From Vitis vinifera (Eukaryota; Streptophyta; Magnoliopsida; Vitales; Vitaceae), in contig NC_081817.1 in the NCBI RefSeq assembly GCF_030704535.1, positions 1,379,001-1,443,000 on the forward strand: 64,000 nt of DNA, read 5' to 3'. The notes under the pieces are model-generated. The model did not search any database, was not told where the DNA came from, and worked only from the letters and a program-made list of their open reading frames with translations. The first letter of the stretch is position 1. Each line of letters begins with the position of its first letter. The position numbers and the translations under genes were made by a program. Of this stretch, positions 11,237 to 24,055 are shown in pieces.

Positions 11237-14200
11237 GGACCAGAGCTCCAGAAAAATCGAGAGATTTGAGATGCCAAAGCCAGAAAACTTTAATGCTGTT
11301 CATACGCAGAACCACGTGACTGAACAGTTTCCTTGCCCAGGTGGGATGAACATGGCTACCACCACTACCAGCCCCCCTTTTCCCACCCTTTTTGACACCA
11401 TAACCCCTCACAAACTTGGCTTTTTCCTTCACTCATTTTAGTAAAACCCAGAGACTTTCGGTTGAAGAAAATGACACTTTAAGCCCTTGACTCCGCACAT
11501 TCCAGTCCACCCTCCATTATTCTGAAACTTCTGGCCGCCATCATTGCTCCAAACTTGTGAATCTTGTTATACAAGGCCAAACCCATTTGAGCAATGACAA
11601 ACCCAACTCTGGGTCGTCGGTTTTACTGTCAGCTGAAACGGCAGGACCGTCCTTTCTGTCACACATAAATCAAATTAATGGCGGTTCAGGGATAAGTTAA
11701 CACAGTCCTCCCTCGTCACCATTATCTTCTTGGCTTTTGTCACTAAATGCACTAAAAAAAAAAAATTAAGGGAAACTGAAGATTTCTTCCAAATAAAAAA
11801 TAAAGAAAAAAAAAACTGAACTTAAGAAGTGGGTGTTTGAAGAATATTTGATTTTGAGAGGGGAGTGGTGTGGAAGATGCAGAGAAATCAGAAAACCGGC
11901 AGTGACGAATGTCTGTCCAAGAACACAAAAAAGGGAGGAGAACGTGGTGGGGAGGTCAACCATGTGGAGAATATTGGCGTGTTTCTAATATTTATTGTCT
12001 GCCTCTGTCTGTTGTTTCCTACTTTCCATTTTCAGCAAGGAAAAAAATGAATCAAGAAATTTTGAAAATTAATTTTTTTTTTAACTTTTATATATAATAT
12101 TTAAATTTTTATTATTGTTCCTGTTTATATGATTATTTTTAAATATATATTAAAACGGAGTTATTCTCGTAAGACCCTAAATTTATTTAAAAACTGTTTT
12201 CAAAAACAATTCTTGTAAAGCAATTTTTTAAAAGGGTTTTTTAAAACCATTTTATTATATTTTATAAAATAAAAATCTATTTAAAAATCTGAAATATTGT
12301 TACATATTTTAACATTAAGAAATAATGATATAACAAACCCATAAATTAATTTTATTTTAATTATGAAATCATAATAAAATTAGGATGTATGAATTTAAAT
12401 TGTCTTGTCTGTGATGGTTTATTTTATTTAATAAAAAAAAAATCTTAGTAAAATAGGTATGAACGAGAAATTTAACAATGTAATTATCCACTTTCTAATC
12501 ACTTATTTGGACTCGATTTTTTGAATTGTTTTGATATGTGGGATAATAATGCTTTCATTTAATTTAAGTACATTTTTTTATTTTTTAAAATTTGAATTAA
12601 ATAAAAACATATTTATCAAAGCATGCATTTTCTAAATAAAATAAGATAAAATAAGCAATCATATTAAAAAATTTATCCAAATATTTTTTTAAATTATATT
12701 TCATATTCAAACCAATTTGTCGTCTAAGTGGAAAACCTGAAAATTAAAACTAACAACAATGTCTCGGAAATAAGTTCAAATAACGATGTTTCAAGGATTA
12801 TCACTGAAGCAAATTTGAACTAGATGAAATGTTGACAATCATTTTGTCTATAAAACATATCATAATGTGTTATGAGCCAATTATTTTGATCATCCATTTT
12901 TAGATTAAGATTTTGAACATGAATTATGGGTTGGTCTTAAAATTAGGTTGAAATAAGATATAAGCATGAACTTGGAGTGAGAAAAAAGGTTGGGTTAGGT
13001 AGTTATTCTAGATAGGAGGAAGAGCACTCACCAAAAGTTGGTGGGAGTTGATGGTATGATTGATGGGGAAGAATTCTATACCTCTTTTCAAATCCAGGTA
13101 GGTGGGTCTATTGGGATTTGGGGTTAGGTTTTTTTTTTAATATTTTTTTATTATTATTATATATTATATATTTTGTATAAAATAAAAAATGTTATATATT
13201 GTTTATTCAAAGGATAAAGTTTCTAAATTTGTGAGATTTGTGGAGTATTTTTCTTTGGAAATTATGATGGTCTTTTTTTAGGAATTAGGCACCTTTCACT
13301 TTCTATGAAAATGACCAAAGAGTTGGGGGCTATCGTCTATAAATTTTTGGCTGCCTCTAATTATTTGGATGGTTGGAAAATTTTGAAGCCACAAATGGAA
13401 TGATGATGTTGATGTAAAATGGTCAATCCAACTACCCTTTCTTTAAGAATCTTTTTTATTTTCCTTAAAGAAGAAAGAAGGCATGTGAAATTATGATAAT
13501 ACCCACATCTTCTTTGGTGTTCTCCCTCTTATTTATTTTTAATTTGATGGTAGGGAGGGGAAGGGTTAAGAGTGTAAAGAAAAAAAAAATGAAAGCATTA
13601 TAATTTAGGTGCAATTTTGGTAAATTTTTTAGTTTTTGTTTTTAAAAATAATAAATGATATTAACCCATATATATATAAACTCTATGCAACTTATAGTAT
13701 ATTGATAATAATTTTTTAAAAAATTTTAAAATTCTTAAATTTTATAAATAATTTTTGAATACTTGAGATTAATTCATATATTTTATATAAGAGTGAAATT
13801 AAAAGTATGTTTAGTAGTGATTATCGAAAACATTTTTAGTATTTTTACTATTTGAATAATAAAAATTTTTAAATGTTATAAACGTTAGAAACACTTTTTT
13901 GAATTACTATCAAACGGACTCTAACTTTCTTAAATAATTTTGCTTTTGGATTATTAAGGAGTTAAAATTCAAAGTGAAATTATAATTTTGGAAGGAAAAA
14001 ACATGTAAATATTTCCTTCATAAATTATAAAAAGTACTACTTTTTACTAGAGTAACCTTAAGACTTTGTTTAGATTTATTTTTAAAAAGTTAAAAGTTAA
14101 TTTTAAAATTTTAATAAAAACTTTATATTTATTTAGATGAATTTTTAAAGGAATTTATAGCTTAAAAGTAAAATTACTATTGAAATTAGAGAAATTTTGG

Positions 14201-15442
14201 GCATATTTGATGGTTTTTTTAACTTTTTTTTTTAAAAAAAAAAAAAGAATTATACGTTTATATATGATACAAAAAATTTCAGAGTATCATTCGAATTTTA
14301 AATTTATTTCTTAAAAATTTCCACCTAAAATACCTAAACATATCTTAAATTAGTTATAGAAAAATAATTTATTTTTCACAATAAATTTTTTAAAACTACT
14401 TTCAATCAAAAATTTGTTAAACACGTTTTTTAACTTTGAAATTTGCTTTTTATTTTAAATAAAGGAAACAATTTTGAAGACTAATTTTAAGTATAAAAAT
14501 TACTTATTGAAGTAGCTAAAGATTGTTGGTGGGTCACGTATTATGTCAAAACCTAATTATTCTACCATATACCTCAACCCAAACTCGATATGAACAATTA
14601 TCATATAAAAAACATAAAACTAAGTATTACCTAATTACTAAATAAATAATACGTCATGTAACTCATTTAATAATCAAGTTCTCTTATTTAATAATGGATT
14701 GAGTTAGGTCTTGTTTATATTCATATGATTAATGTATTAACTAATATATTTATAACTCAATTAATTTATTTATTTAAAATAAATCAAATGTGGGTTAAAT
14801 AATTTAAATATATAATTAAATTAATAGTGAAATTATTTAGTGGGTCAAATTCGTGTTATGTAGGTTGACCTAAAAATTACCTATTAATGCAACCCAGATC
14901 TATTTATACTCAATCTAAACTCGTAAAAAGCGTGTTGTGTTTGTGTCGTATTGGCTTTACTATTTCTAATAGTAGTTTTATTTTTATTTTTTTCAGTTTT
15001 TAAAAAAAATTATTAATATTTAATAAAATCTTTACAATATCAATGTTTTTCTTTTTTCTTTTCTTAAAAAAAAAAAAGTTAAAAAAATCACTCATATGAA
15101 TGAAAGTTCACGTTAAGTTTTAAAAAGAGATTTGAGCTTCTAAACAATCTAAGCACGGGCTTAGCAAACAGGCAACGGTCTAGAATGGCTTATCATGGGT
15201 TTCTAGGGGCTAGTCCAGTCAATAATTGGGCTGATTCTTGGGCCTAGTGAACAATAGGCCCAATATTATCTTATTTATTTGTTTGTCCATTAGTGCTTTG
15301 AATTTCAAACAAGGGTCTGCCTTTGTGTATCGGTTTTTTTTTTTTGTTGAAATAAACACAATATAAGCATTATTTTTAAATTTTGTAAAGAATTTTATGA
15401 AAAAAAAGCAATTTTAAATATTTTTAAAGAATATTTTTTAAA

Positions 15443-15445
<3 letters not shown>

Positions 15446-15490
<45 letters not shown>
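15446..15490. repeat. (TA)n microsatellite
   Basis: 45 bp of pure TA, likely polymorphic. Confidence 0.95.
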
Positions 15491-15492
<2 letters not shown>

Positions 15493-15512
15493 AAATGACT
15501 CTAATAAAAAAT

Positions 15513-15852
15513 GAAAACAAATAATAAATGTTATATGAAAATATCATATTTTTTGTTTTTCAAAATATAAAGTTACTTTTTAATTACGATTACACAACAT
15601 ATTTTTCTATTCTTTTGTTTTTAAAAACAGTTTTTAAACCCTTAAATAAGTTAAAATAACTTATAAATGTTATTTGAAAATATTATGCCTTTTATTTTTC
15701 AAAATATAAACCTACTTTTTAATTATGATTACCCAACATTTTTAATTCTTTTGTTTTTAAAAACAATTTACGGACTCTTAAATAAGTGAAAACAACTAAT
15801 AAATATTATCTGAAAATATTATATTTTTTGTTTTTCAAAATATAAAATTACT
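15513..15852. repeat. 2.5-copy tandem repeat, period about 137 bp
   Basis: Units begin near 15513, 15651 and 15787. Each holds the TTTTTCAAAATATAAA block, and the first two also hold CTTTTGTTTTTAAAAACA. No coding potential. Confidence 0.75.
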
Positions 15853-16191
15853 ACGAATCCTTACATATTCTTAGTTAAATTATCGTTAATTGAGAAGTGG
15901 TATGATTTTAGACTTAGAATTCCAAAACTTATGATAAAAAGCCTTTTCAAGTACTCTAACGAAACATATCTTATGTTTTATTTTTCAAGAAATGGTATTA
16001 CATACAAATGAAATCCAACACATAAACACTAAAATAACATAATTTATATCATAATTTTTTTATTTTTTTTCCTTTTTACACAAGAAGATCTACACAAGAA
16101 AGCCAAAGACAAAAGAGGGAGAAAACAAAAATATGTGTATAATATAATTATATATAAATATAAAAAAAAAAAAAAAAGACCAACACTCACT

Positions 16192-16428
16192 TCAATGACC
16201 AATACCAGGGCTTGGAACATCACCATGCTTTCTGTAAAAATCATAGTCTCCCTGGGGAACTTCAACTCTTCCATAGAAATCCCCTTCTGAATTCTCATCA
16301 TCATTCAAATGCAGAGGCTTCTTCTCCATTTCTGGCTCCCTCATGGTCATATGCCGGGCGTCACCGAGAAGAACCACCAAGCTGACCAGAACAATGGCCT
16401 TCATCAACAACCCCCCGGTCCTCCCCAT
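16192..16428 (-). CDS. CEP-type secreted signalling-peptide precursor (CEP13-15-like group)
   Basis: CEPs are made as secreted precursors and cut to about 15-residue hydroxylated peptides sensed by leucine-rich-repeat receptor kinases. This single-exon frame codes for 78 aa. Residues 1 to about 24 form a signal peptide (LLMKAIVLVSLVVLLGDA); a second in-frame Met at residue 9 could also start it. An acidic variable middle follows, and one C-terminal peptide motif ends exactly at the stop (DFYRKHGDVPSPGIGH). The SPGIGH end is the CEP hallmark, while GDVP in place of the usual RPTxPG fits the atypical CEP13/14/15 group. A gene of that group lies next to KUP2 in Arabidopsis as I recall. A weak TATA-like TTTAAAA lies at 16469-16475. 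Confidence 0.8.
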   Translation of the reverse strand: MGRTGGLLMKAIVLVSLVVLLGDARHMTMREPEMEKKPLHLNDDENSEGDFYGRVEVPQGDYDFYRKHGDVPSPGIGH

Positions 16429-16506
16429 TTTCTTGAATTTCAGCGGCTTCTGGATCGTGGAGAAGCACTTTTAAACGCAGGAAGGGGCTTTTGTCCATTC
16501 GAATGA

Positions 16507-19500
16507 TTTAAAGGCACTATCACATTTTGAAAAAGAAAATGCATAAATTAATGGAAGGTTGATGATCATGACAGTAGGTCCATACTCTAGAATTTGTAGA
16601 ACAAAAGCAGTGGCCTTTGTTTCTCAATTCTAGGCTTTTCTTCTTCTTTTTTTTTTTTCCTTTTTTTTAAGGGTTTATTTAAAGGAATTTTTATTTATTT
16701 ATTTAATAAGTGCTTTTGTGGATATGTGTGTGTGTGTTTTTTTTAATCTTTAATATTTAATGGGATTTTCTTCTACCTTAAAATTGTTTTATTGCATGAT
16801 CAAAATGTAGAAACACCCCCAAAGACTTTGCAGGGCATCTGTGAAACGAATACTTAAGCTCATCTAATGGTTGTTTTTTAATTAAAAGTCTTCATAAACT
16901 TCAATTTCAAATATTTTAGTATTATTTGTTTTTTTTTGTTAATTTATTTTAAAATATTTTGTTTGAATACAAGAAATCTAAAACCTTGTTTGATACTGTT
17001 TTCGAAAACAGTTTTGAAAAATGAGTTTTTTTCTTAGGTTTTTTATGTTTTTAAAAATAATTTTTCTATGTAATTTTTATTTGTGATCATTCTTTGTATT
17101 TGTGTAATATTTTTTTTTAAATAATCTTTAAAAATTAAGTGAAAATAATAAAAAATACCTAAAAGTTATTCTCTAGCAACACCATGTTTTCTGTATTTAA
17201 GAACATAAAATAGTTTTTTATTTTTTGATCATCAAACATATTTTCATTTTTTTTTTCTAAATAACAAAAATATGTTTTGGAATGTTTTAATTCAAATTTG
17301 AATTCATAAGACACTTTTGTATTAACATTTAGATTATTTAAATTTTTTTCTTTACAATGTTTAAAGCATATTTGGATCTATTTTTACGAACAGTTGTTTT
17401 TTTTTTTAAGTATATATATATATAAAAAGAATAAGTGAATAAAATTATTTTTCATATTTAGGTTCTTTAATAAAACTTTATTTATAAAAATAATTTTTAC
17501 AAATATTTTTAAGGATTATTATCATAAATTAATTTTTAATCATATTGTCAACCAACCTTGGGTTTTTTTTTTAATGACTATTATTATTATTATTGCGTAA
17601 AATTAATTGAAAATATGTAACCAAGTAGTGGATTTTTCTTCACAATGATGCAATACTTTGTCATACTTGATGCAATTTTAAGGCACATGGGGTCATGTTG
17701 CCTGGCGTGAGGGCTTAGGACAAATTATTATTACCATGTTATTATTATCTTTTAATTCTTCGATATGGTTTATCAACACACTCATTCAACCTTTAGGACG
17801 AAATGTCCCTTGTGGCCCGTTTGTTTGACAAGGGATCATCATGGCAAAAGAAGATTTTGTCTTAATCCTTTATCATCTCATTCTTATCTACCCAAACTCA
17901 TCATTTGGTCTTAATAATTTTATTTTAATAAAATATTTATATTTTAACGAAAGCGCGTTTTGATGTGTTGATTTTAAAAATTGAAAAACAAACCCCCGGT
18001 TTTTAAGAATATCAGGTCTATTTGATAATTACTTTTTAAAATGGTTTTTTATTCTCCAAAACAAAAATACAAAAAACATGTTTGACAACCAAATTTTGTT
18101 TTTTATTTTATATTTTTATGAACATAAAATATAATGTTTTTAGATAATGTCTTTTAGTTGTTTTTTATTAGTTTCACCTGTTCTTTAAAAATTGTTTTAA
18201 GAAATAATTATATAAATATGTAAAATAATAAAAATAAAATATTAGATATAAAAATTATTTTTAAAAATATTAAAAATAAGTTAAAAACATATTAAGTTTT
18301 CAAATAGACTCTTGTTCTATACAAATCATATAACAATTTTTAAAAACTGTTCTTAAAAACTATTTTTTAGAATTATCTTTAAAAATAGTTACTAAATAAA
18401 CCCTATACTTTTAGATAATTTTAAGGATATTTCAAGCTATACTTTTTGGATACCCTTAAAGGTGTTTGATACCTTTGGATACTATTAAGGGCATTTGACA
18501 TTATATATTTAGATTATTTTTCTTTGAATGTAAAAGAAAAAAAAAAAACAATCTTGTTCAATCTTTGTTTATATGTAAGATAGCATATCGATATTAGAAG
18601 CTCTAGCGATGATAAATTCTTATTAAAATGTCGTAAAGTTCTCTCAATCACTCCATACATATCATTTGTCTTTAATATGTCTGCAACTCTGCATTAGCAT
18701 TACATTTGTAAACTCTATATGGACATGACAAGTGAAATGTATTAGTCATTGACTATCATCGTTTGACAAATACAAAAACAAAAGTTTTATTAGCAAATCG
18801 ATTAAAACATATTGCTAAGTTCTTAATATTGGACTATTGAATAAGGAAGAAAAATCGGGAATACCTATTTCTACCTTCAATCTAGTAGATTTTAAGTATA
18901 AGATCGTACCCTTAAATATGAATGATTTTTATATATATACATATGGTGTGGTTTGAATATGCGTGGGTGTACTATTCATATTTATAAATAAAATAAGTTT
19001 ATTTAAATTGATTATTTAAAAATGAATTATACAAATAATTTGTTTTTATTTATGATTTATTGGTTTGATACTTAATAAATTGAAATAAAATTTTTTTTTT
19101 TTTCAAATTTAAAACATTCAATGAATTAAAAGTAACTAATTTCAAACAAAATTAATTGAAATATAAAACATTCAATAAATTTTAAAATTCATAATTCTAT
19201 TCCAATCTAAAACTTTAAATAAATTCAAAATAAAAAATAGACTTTTAAAAAAAATCAATTAAAATTCTTACTTAAAAATTCACACACAAGCATTAAAAAA
19301 GAACATTTAATCATGAATCATATATATATATTAAAAAAGAAAAAAAGAAAAAGTCAAGCATGTGTGCCCAGTGCCCCTCAGTCTGCAACATATCTCGTTG
19401 ACTGCTCTTTTGTTGTCCGGACACGTGTAACAAGTAATAGTTTTTTTTTCTCTTTTTGTCAAATATTTCCACTTTTAAATCACTTTCAAATCATTACTAA

Positions 19501-22500
19501 CTATTTTTAACTAATTTTCTAATAAATATTTAGCAAAATTTACATAAATAATAGCTCCTAAAATATATTTATATAAAACAAACATAATTTTGTCTTTAAA
19601 CTAAAAATTTGAGAAATTTAAAAATTTAAAAATATTTCCAAATACCCAAGATATAGACTTTTTATATAAGCATTTTGCATACAAAATTTATATTTTAAAA
19701 ATAAAAATAATAAATATATTCAAACATCACCTTAATAATTTATTTATTTTTCTATATTTTATTTCCTTTAAACTTTTCAAGAATTAAAAATGGCAAATAA
19801 ATTTATAAAATTTTCTCATATTTTTTTCTTATAACTTATACCTTCCTCTTATTCAATTTGGGGTTGTTGCATACTTTTTTGGGGCACTCTTGCCTACCGA
19901 CATCTTGTGTCAAAAATCCCTTTTGCTTAGGTGCATGGACCTGACCCAGTAAAAGGCTGACCGCCACTTAGAAGGAGACCCATGCCCCATTTTAAGGGCT
20001 ACTTCATTGCACTGCACCCACTGTCCCACATTCAAACTCTTCGTTTACTTGGCAACAAGGTGGCCTCGACCCTGACGTCAACACGCTTCAATCTTGATTC
20101 ATGTGGGTGCGGGTGTGTGAAGGGCTGAAAGCTAAACCTCATTTATTAAAAATATAAGGTAGGTGAACCCATTTTCCTTGGCCTCTTGCTCTTTATTTTC
20201 TTGGGGTTTCCATGATTTTCCCTGTTTGTTTTGCAGGAAAAATTATTTGGGTCTTCCCAGGAAATTTCCACTTAGCTTATGGTTTTGGGTCATGGATTGT
20301 GAGTGATTTGGTCAGTTGTACGTGTTTGTTAAGGGGTTTACCGTTTTGAAAATTTGGTTTTTTTGTTTGACTTTTAATAAATCTGTCTGAATTTTTACAA
20401 ACTGTCGGCACTGAAAAATAGTACTAAAGTACAAAATAACTCTAAAATTGTTTTTCATTTCTAAAAATTAAACTCTAATTAAATCCACTTAAATGGTAAT
20501 CATAAAAAAGTATTAAATAATAAAATTAAGAAAAAAATAAAAATATCAAAAAGGCTTAGGTCGAACTCTTAATATAAATAATTGAAAATATATAATAAAA
20601 TCTAAATTATTAAATGAAAGTATAAACGATAAGATCATGATATTAAACAATGAAATTGAATTTAAATAAAATAATAAAATTTGAATATACTTATGACACA
20701 AATTTATTGACCTTGTTTTTGTTACATCCGATTGATAATACGACATCAAGTATAAAATAAGTCAATTAAGACGTACATTTGATTGAAAATAACTTTTAAA
20801 TGATGTATAATGATATACAAAATTGGGTCTTTCTATGATTATTATTATTTTTTTATTATTTTTATTTTTTTGCTTAGATTTATTTGGGTCTTCGAAGTAA
20901 GTCCATTTCTACAATTTTCAATTTTAGACTCTATGCCATGAATCTTCCACTTATCACGGGGAGGAAGATGAGAAGAATTTTCTAAGTGCTTTAGTCATGT
21001 TTACTTGTTTGTTAAGGGCGTTTACCATTTTTAAAAATTGGGTTTTCATTTGACTTTTAATGAATTTATTTATAATAAATATATAGTTTTAAAATTACTT
21101 ATATTAATTGTTGACTTCCCATTTCAACCCATCGCATTAAAATACAACTTGACTATAAAATCATTTTTCTCCTTTTTCAAGCAACACTTTTAACAAATTT
21201 TTTTAATAGTTTGATTGGATGATAAAAAGTATTAAAAAAATACAAATTAAATCTAAATTCTCTTATTAAATCCACATAAACATAATGAATTCATTTAAAA
21301 TTCCATATATAGGATCCAAAATCCCTATGCATTTCAAATAATTTTGGATCAATAGATAATATAGTCGGTTTTATATGTGATAAAACCGAATTCACCAGAT
21401 TTATAATGAAAAAACTGAACTAAATCAGAGCTTTATGAGGTTGGTTTAATTCAGTTTTCATGAATTGGTTTTGACCCAACATGATAACTTTTTTTTAATT
21501 ATAAACCTAATTGTAGATTTGTATTTGTTTTGATCTCAAATATTATTAATTTGAATTTATATTAGGTACTAAGTCTAATTTGTTTTTAAATTTAATTTAA
21601 ACCAACTTGGATTTGATGTTAAAAATATACTAAATGCATTTAAAATTAATTTAACCATAATATAAAAATAATGAATTACTTTAAAAAAATTTAGTATAAA
21701 CAAACTTTATCAAATATCAAATAATTATATATAAGTTTTAAAATATTAGATTGGTTATGTTTTTTATTGATTAGGAAACAAGAAAATTGAAAATCGAATG
21801 AACAAAATTAATTTTCAAAATTTTCAAATCAAATCAACCTTTTTTATTTTTGAAAACCAATCTAATATGATCAGTTTTTATTAATTTGAATTGGTTTGTC
21901 GATTTTTTCAATTTTGCTTACACCACTACCCGGAATGTAATAAAATCCACATCATCAGGAATTTTTTTTTATTGTAATTGTCTTTCAAACAATTTATTAA
22001 TAATAGGGACATAAAATACAATGTCTTATAAAATTTAATTACATATAAGAATTTAAAAAAAATATATATGATATTAATTTGACACGTGTTGAAATTTTAA
22101 TTTGGATGGTTTAACTGTTTGATGAAATTTATATCATCGTTAAACAAATATACAACCAAATGAAATAATGCTATAAATACCTGGTGCCATGTAAAACGAA
22201 TATAAGATGCAAAACAATAAGATGACATGATAAATTTGAAACTTTGTTTTTTAAATTAGTTTTTTATTATTAAAAATAAAAAATATAGTATGATAACTAG
22301 AAAACCGAAATAAATGTGTTTTCAAGTAGACGTTTCAAAAATCGAATTTAAAAACTATTTTTCATAATTATTTTATAAATACTTGCCACATGAAATTTAA
22401 TATATTAAAAGAATAACTATTGAATTTGTTCAATGGTAAAATCTAAATTATTATAAGAAATATAAAAATATGAAATCGAATTTAATACAAAATAGTAAAA

Positions 22501-22714
22501 TTCAAATGTGGACACGATGAGATTTGATTGACGATTAAGCACATTAGTTATTACTTATTACAGTCCGAATTCATACGGATAGTAAGATCAAAGAACAGTT
22601 CAATGCCACATCAGATTAAAAAAAAAAAAAGAATTGCAACAAGGTACACGTGTGATATTTCGATTGGTAATAATGTGAAAGAAATCATTTTTTATTTTTT
22701 TGGAAAATGTTATC
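16507..22714. other. Intergenic, AT-rich, fragments of old repeats
   Basis: No supported gene. About 18014-18402 has inverted ends (GGTCTATTTGATAA against a diverged copy at the right end), suggesting an old hAT-like MITE. The rest is AT-rich with homopolymer tracts. From about 20210 on, sequence shared with the 22.9 kb region begins. Confidence 0.45.
20880..21240. repeat. Dispersed repeat copy 1 (matches 22915-23460)
   Basis: Shares TTTGGGTCTTC, the CCATGAA.CTTCCACT block, GGAAGATGA.AAGAA and CAACACTTTTAACAA with 22915-23460, in the same order. It lacks the MITE present there, so it shows the empty insertion site at about 20982-20988. A shorter, more diverged relative lies at 20215-20400. 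Confidence 0.65.
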
Positions 22715-22850
22715 TATGGGACGACCCTGGAAAATCGGCAATTTCAGGTGGTTACGTAGCGGACAAGTCTCTAGACGTATTTAATATCTATGACCAAAAC
22801 TAGGCGTTCCACTTGCAATGTGTGTAGTCCGGTCCAATATTTAGATCCAT
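22715..22850. repeat. Direct repeat copy A (matches 23505-23640)
   Basis: Shared blocks include CAATTTCAGGTG, GTTACGTAG, and GCGTTCCACTTGCAATGTGTG, which I read at about 22803 and 23579. Confidence 0.7.
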
Positions 22851-22914
22851 TTTCTTCCTCCTCTTCTTCCTCTTCTATTTTCTTGGCTTTTCTATGACTT
22901 CTCCTCTTGTTTTG

Positions 22915-23460
22915 CAGGGATAATTTTCTTTGGGTCTTCCGAGTCAGCCCATTCCTACGTGTTCCGTGTTTCGATTTTTCAACACTCCATGCCATGAACC
23001 TTCCACTCGGCTTCTGGAAGGAAGATGATAAGAAATTTCCAATTCTCTAAGGTGGTGTTTGTTTTTTTGACTTTTTGCTGGAAACCATTTAGTTTTAGAA
23101 TTTAGGTTGTTTGTTTTTTTACTTTTTCATGACTTATTATAAACTTTTTACTAAATAGAAAAAGTCAAAATATGTGACTTTTTCTAAATAAAAAAAATAA
23201 CACAATGATTTTTTTTACTTTTTAATACTTAATAGAAATAAATAATACAAAAATAAACAACCTAATATTTAATACTATTAAGTATTAAGGTTCTATTTAG
23301 AATTAAGTAAAAAAACAAACACCACCTAAGTGTTTTTCATTTGATTTTTAATTAATATTTAATTTAAAGAAATTTTAAAAAATGTTTATATTATTATGTC
23401 CATCCAAACAACACTTTTAACAATTCTTTTAATGGTTTGCTTGGATGGAAAAAAAATAAA
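22915..23460. repeat. Dispersed repeat copy 2 (matches 20880-21240), interrupted by a MITE
   Basis: Same block order as copy 1, with 276 bp of extra DNA at 23051-23326. Confidence 0.65.
23051..23326. mobile_element. Tourist-like (PIF/Harbinger-type) MITE
   Basis: 276 bp, no coding capacity, AT-rich. Terminal inverted repeats start GGTGGTGTTTGTTTTTTT at both ends, with similarity continuing for a few more bases. TAA flanks both sides (23048-23050 and 23327-23329), the usual PIF/Harbinger target duplication. The related sequence at 20880-21240 has the uninterrupted site CTAAGTG. Confidence 0.75.
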
Positions 23461-23504
23461 AAAAAATAAAAAAAAATTTATTTATATATTATTATAAATA
23501 TTTT

Positions 23505-23640
23505 ATAGGGGGAGACCCTGGCAATTTCAGGTGCGTTACGTAGTGGAGAAGTCTTCAGCGGATCTCTCCCCAAAACGACGCGTTCCACTTGCAATGTGTG
23601 TCGTCCAAGATTTAGACGTAAACTGCTACCATATGGTCAA
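23505..23640. repeat. Direct repeat copy B, upstream of the small peptide gene
   Basis: Second copy of the 22715-22850 block, about 790 bp away and about 420-550 bp upstream of the peptide gene at 24056. Confidence 0.7.
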
Positions 23641-23960
23641 GGTCAAACTCACCTACGTGTATCGTCCTAGCTGGCTCGACCGTATATTTTTTCCCCACGC
23701 GCATCCGCGGCAAAACCCCCAACCCACCCACCGCCAAAGCGCGTATTCCCGATCTCTCCCTCCTCACCCACTCACCCACTTACTCTTCTTTGAAATTCTC
23801 TTAATTCATTTTTTTTATAGTTTTATGGTCGGCCGCCAAAGTCGTCGGCGCGTGGACTTGCTTTCGCGGGAGCTACGAATTTAAAAGTTGACATTGTCAA
23901 CTGAACCCAATGGTTTATTTTTCGTTCTTCCTCCCTCACTCGGCACGCACATTCACCCTC

Positions 23961-23969
23961 CTATAAAAA
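23961..23969 (+). promoter_or_regulatory. TATA box of the IDA/PIP-like gene
   Basis: CTATAAAAA about 90 bp upstream of the ATG at 24056. It places transcription start near 23993 and so excludes the in-frame upstream ATG at 23888. Confidence 0.7.
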
Positions 23970-24055
23970 CCCCACAAGCCCCCTCCCCCACACACAAACC
24001 TCTCCATTTCCTCCTCGCCCAAAATCTCATTCACAGATCTCTGAAAACTCTGAAA

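Larger units (their letters stand above)
11237..16191. other. Intergenic, very AT-rich, no supported gene
   Basis: KUP2 promoter and 5'UTR at the left. The remainder is AT-rich sequence with many poly-A and poly-T tracts, a TA microsatellite and a 137-bp tandem repeat. A short stretch at about 13805-13922 has MITE-like inverted ends but is too degraded to classify. Confidence 0.5.

Noticed and set aside
11865-12097. Two overlapping short frames on the plus strand
   Set aside because: Run into AT-rich sequence with no domain and no conserved features.
23888-24055. Upstream in-frame extension of the IDA/PIP-like gene
   Set aside because: A TATA box at 23961 lies inside it, and the signal peptide begins at 24056.
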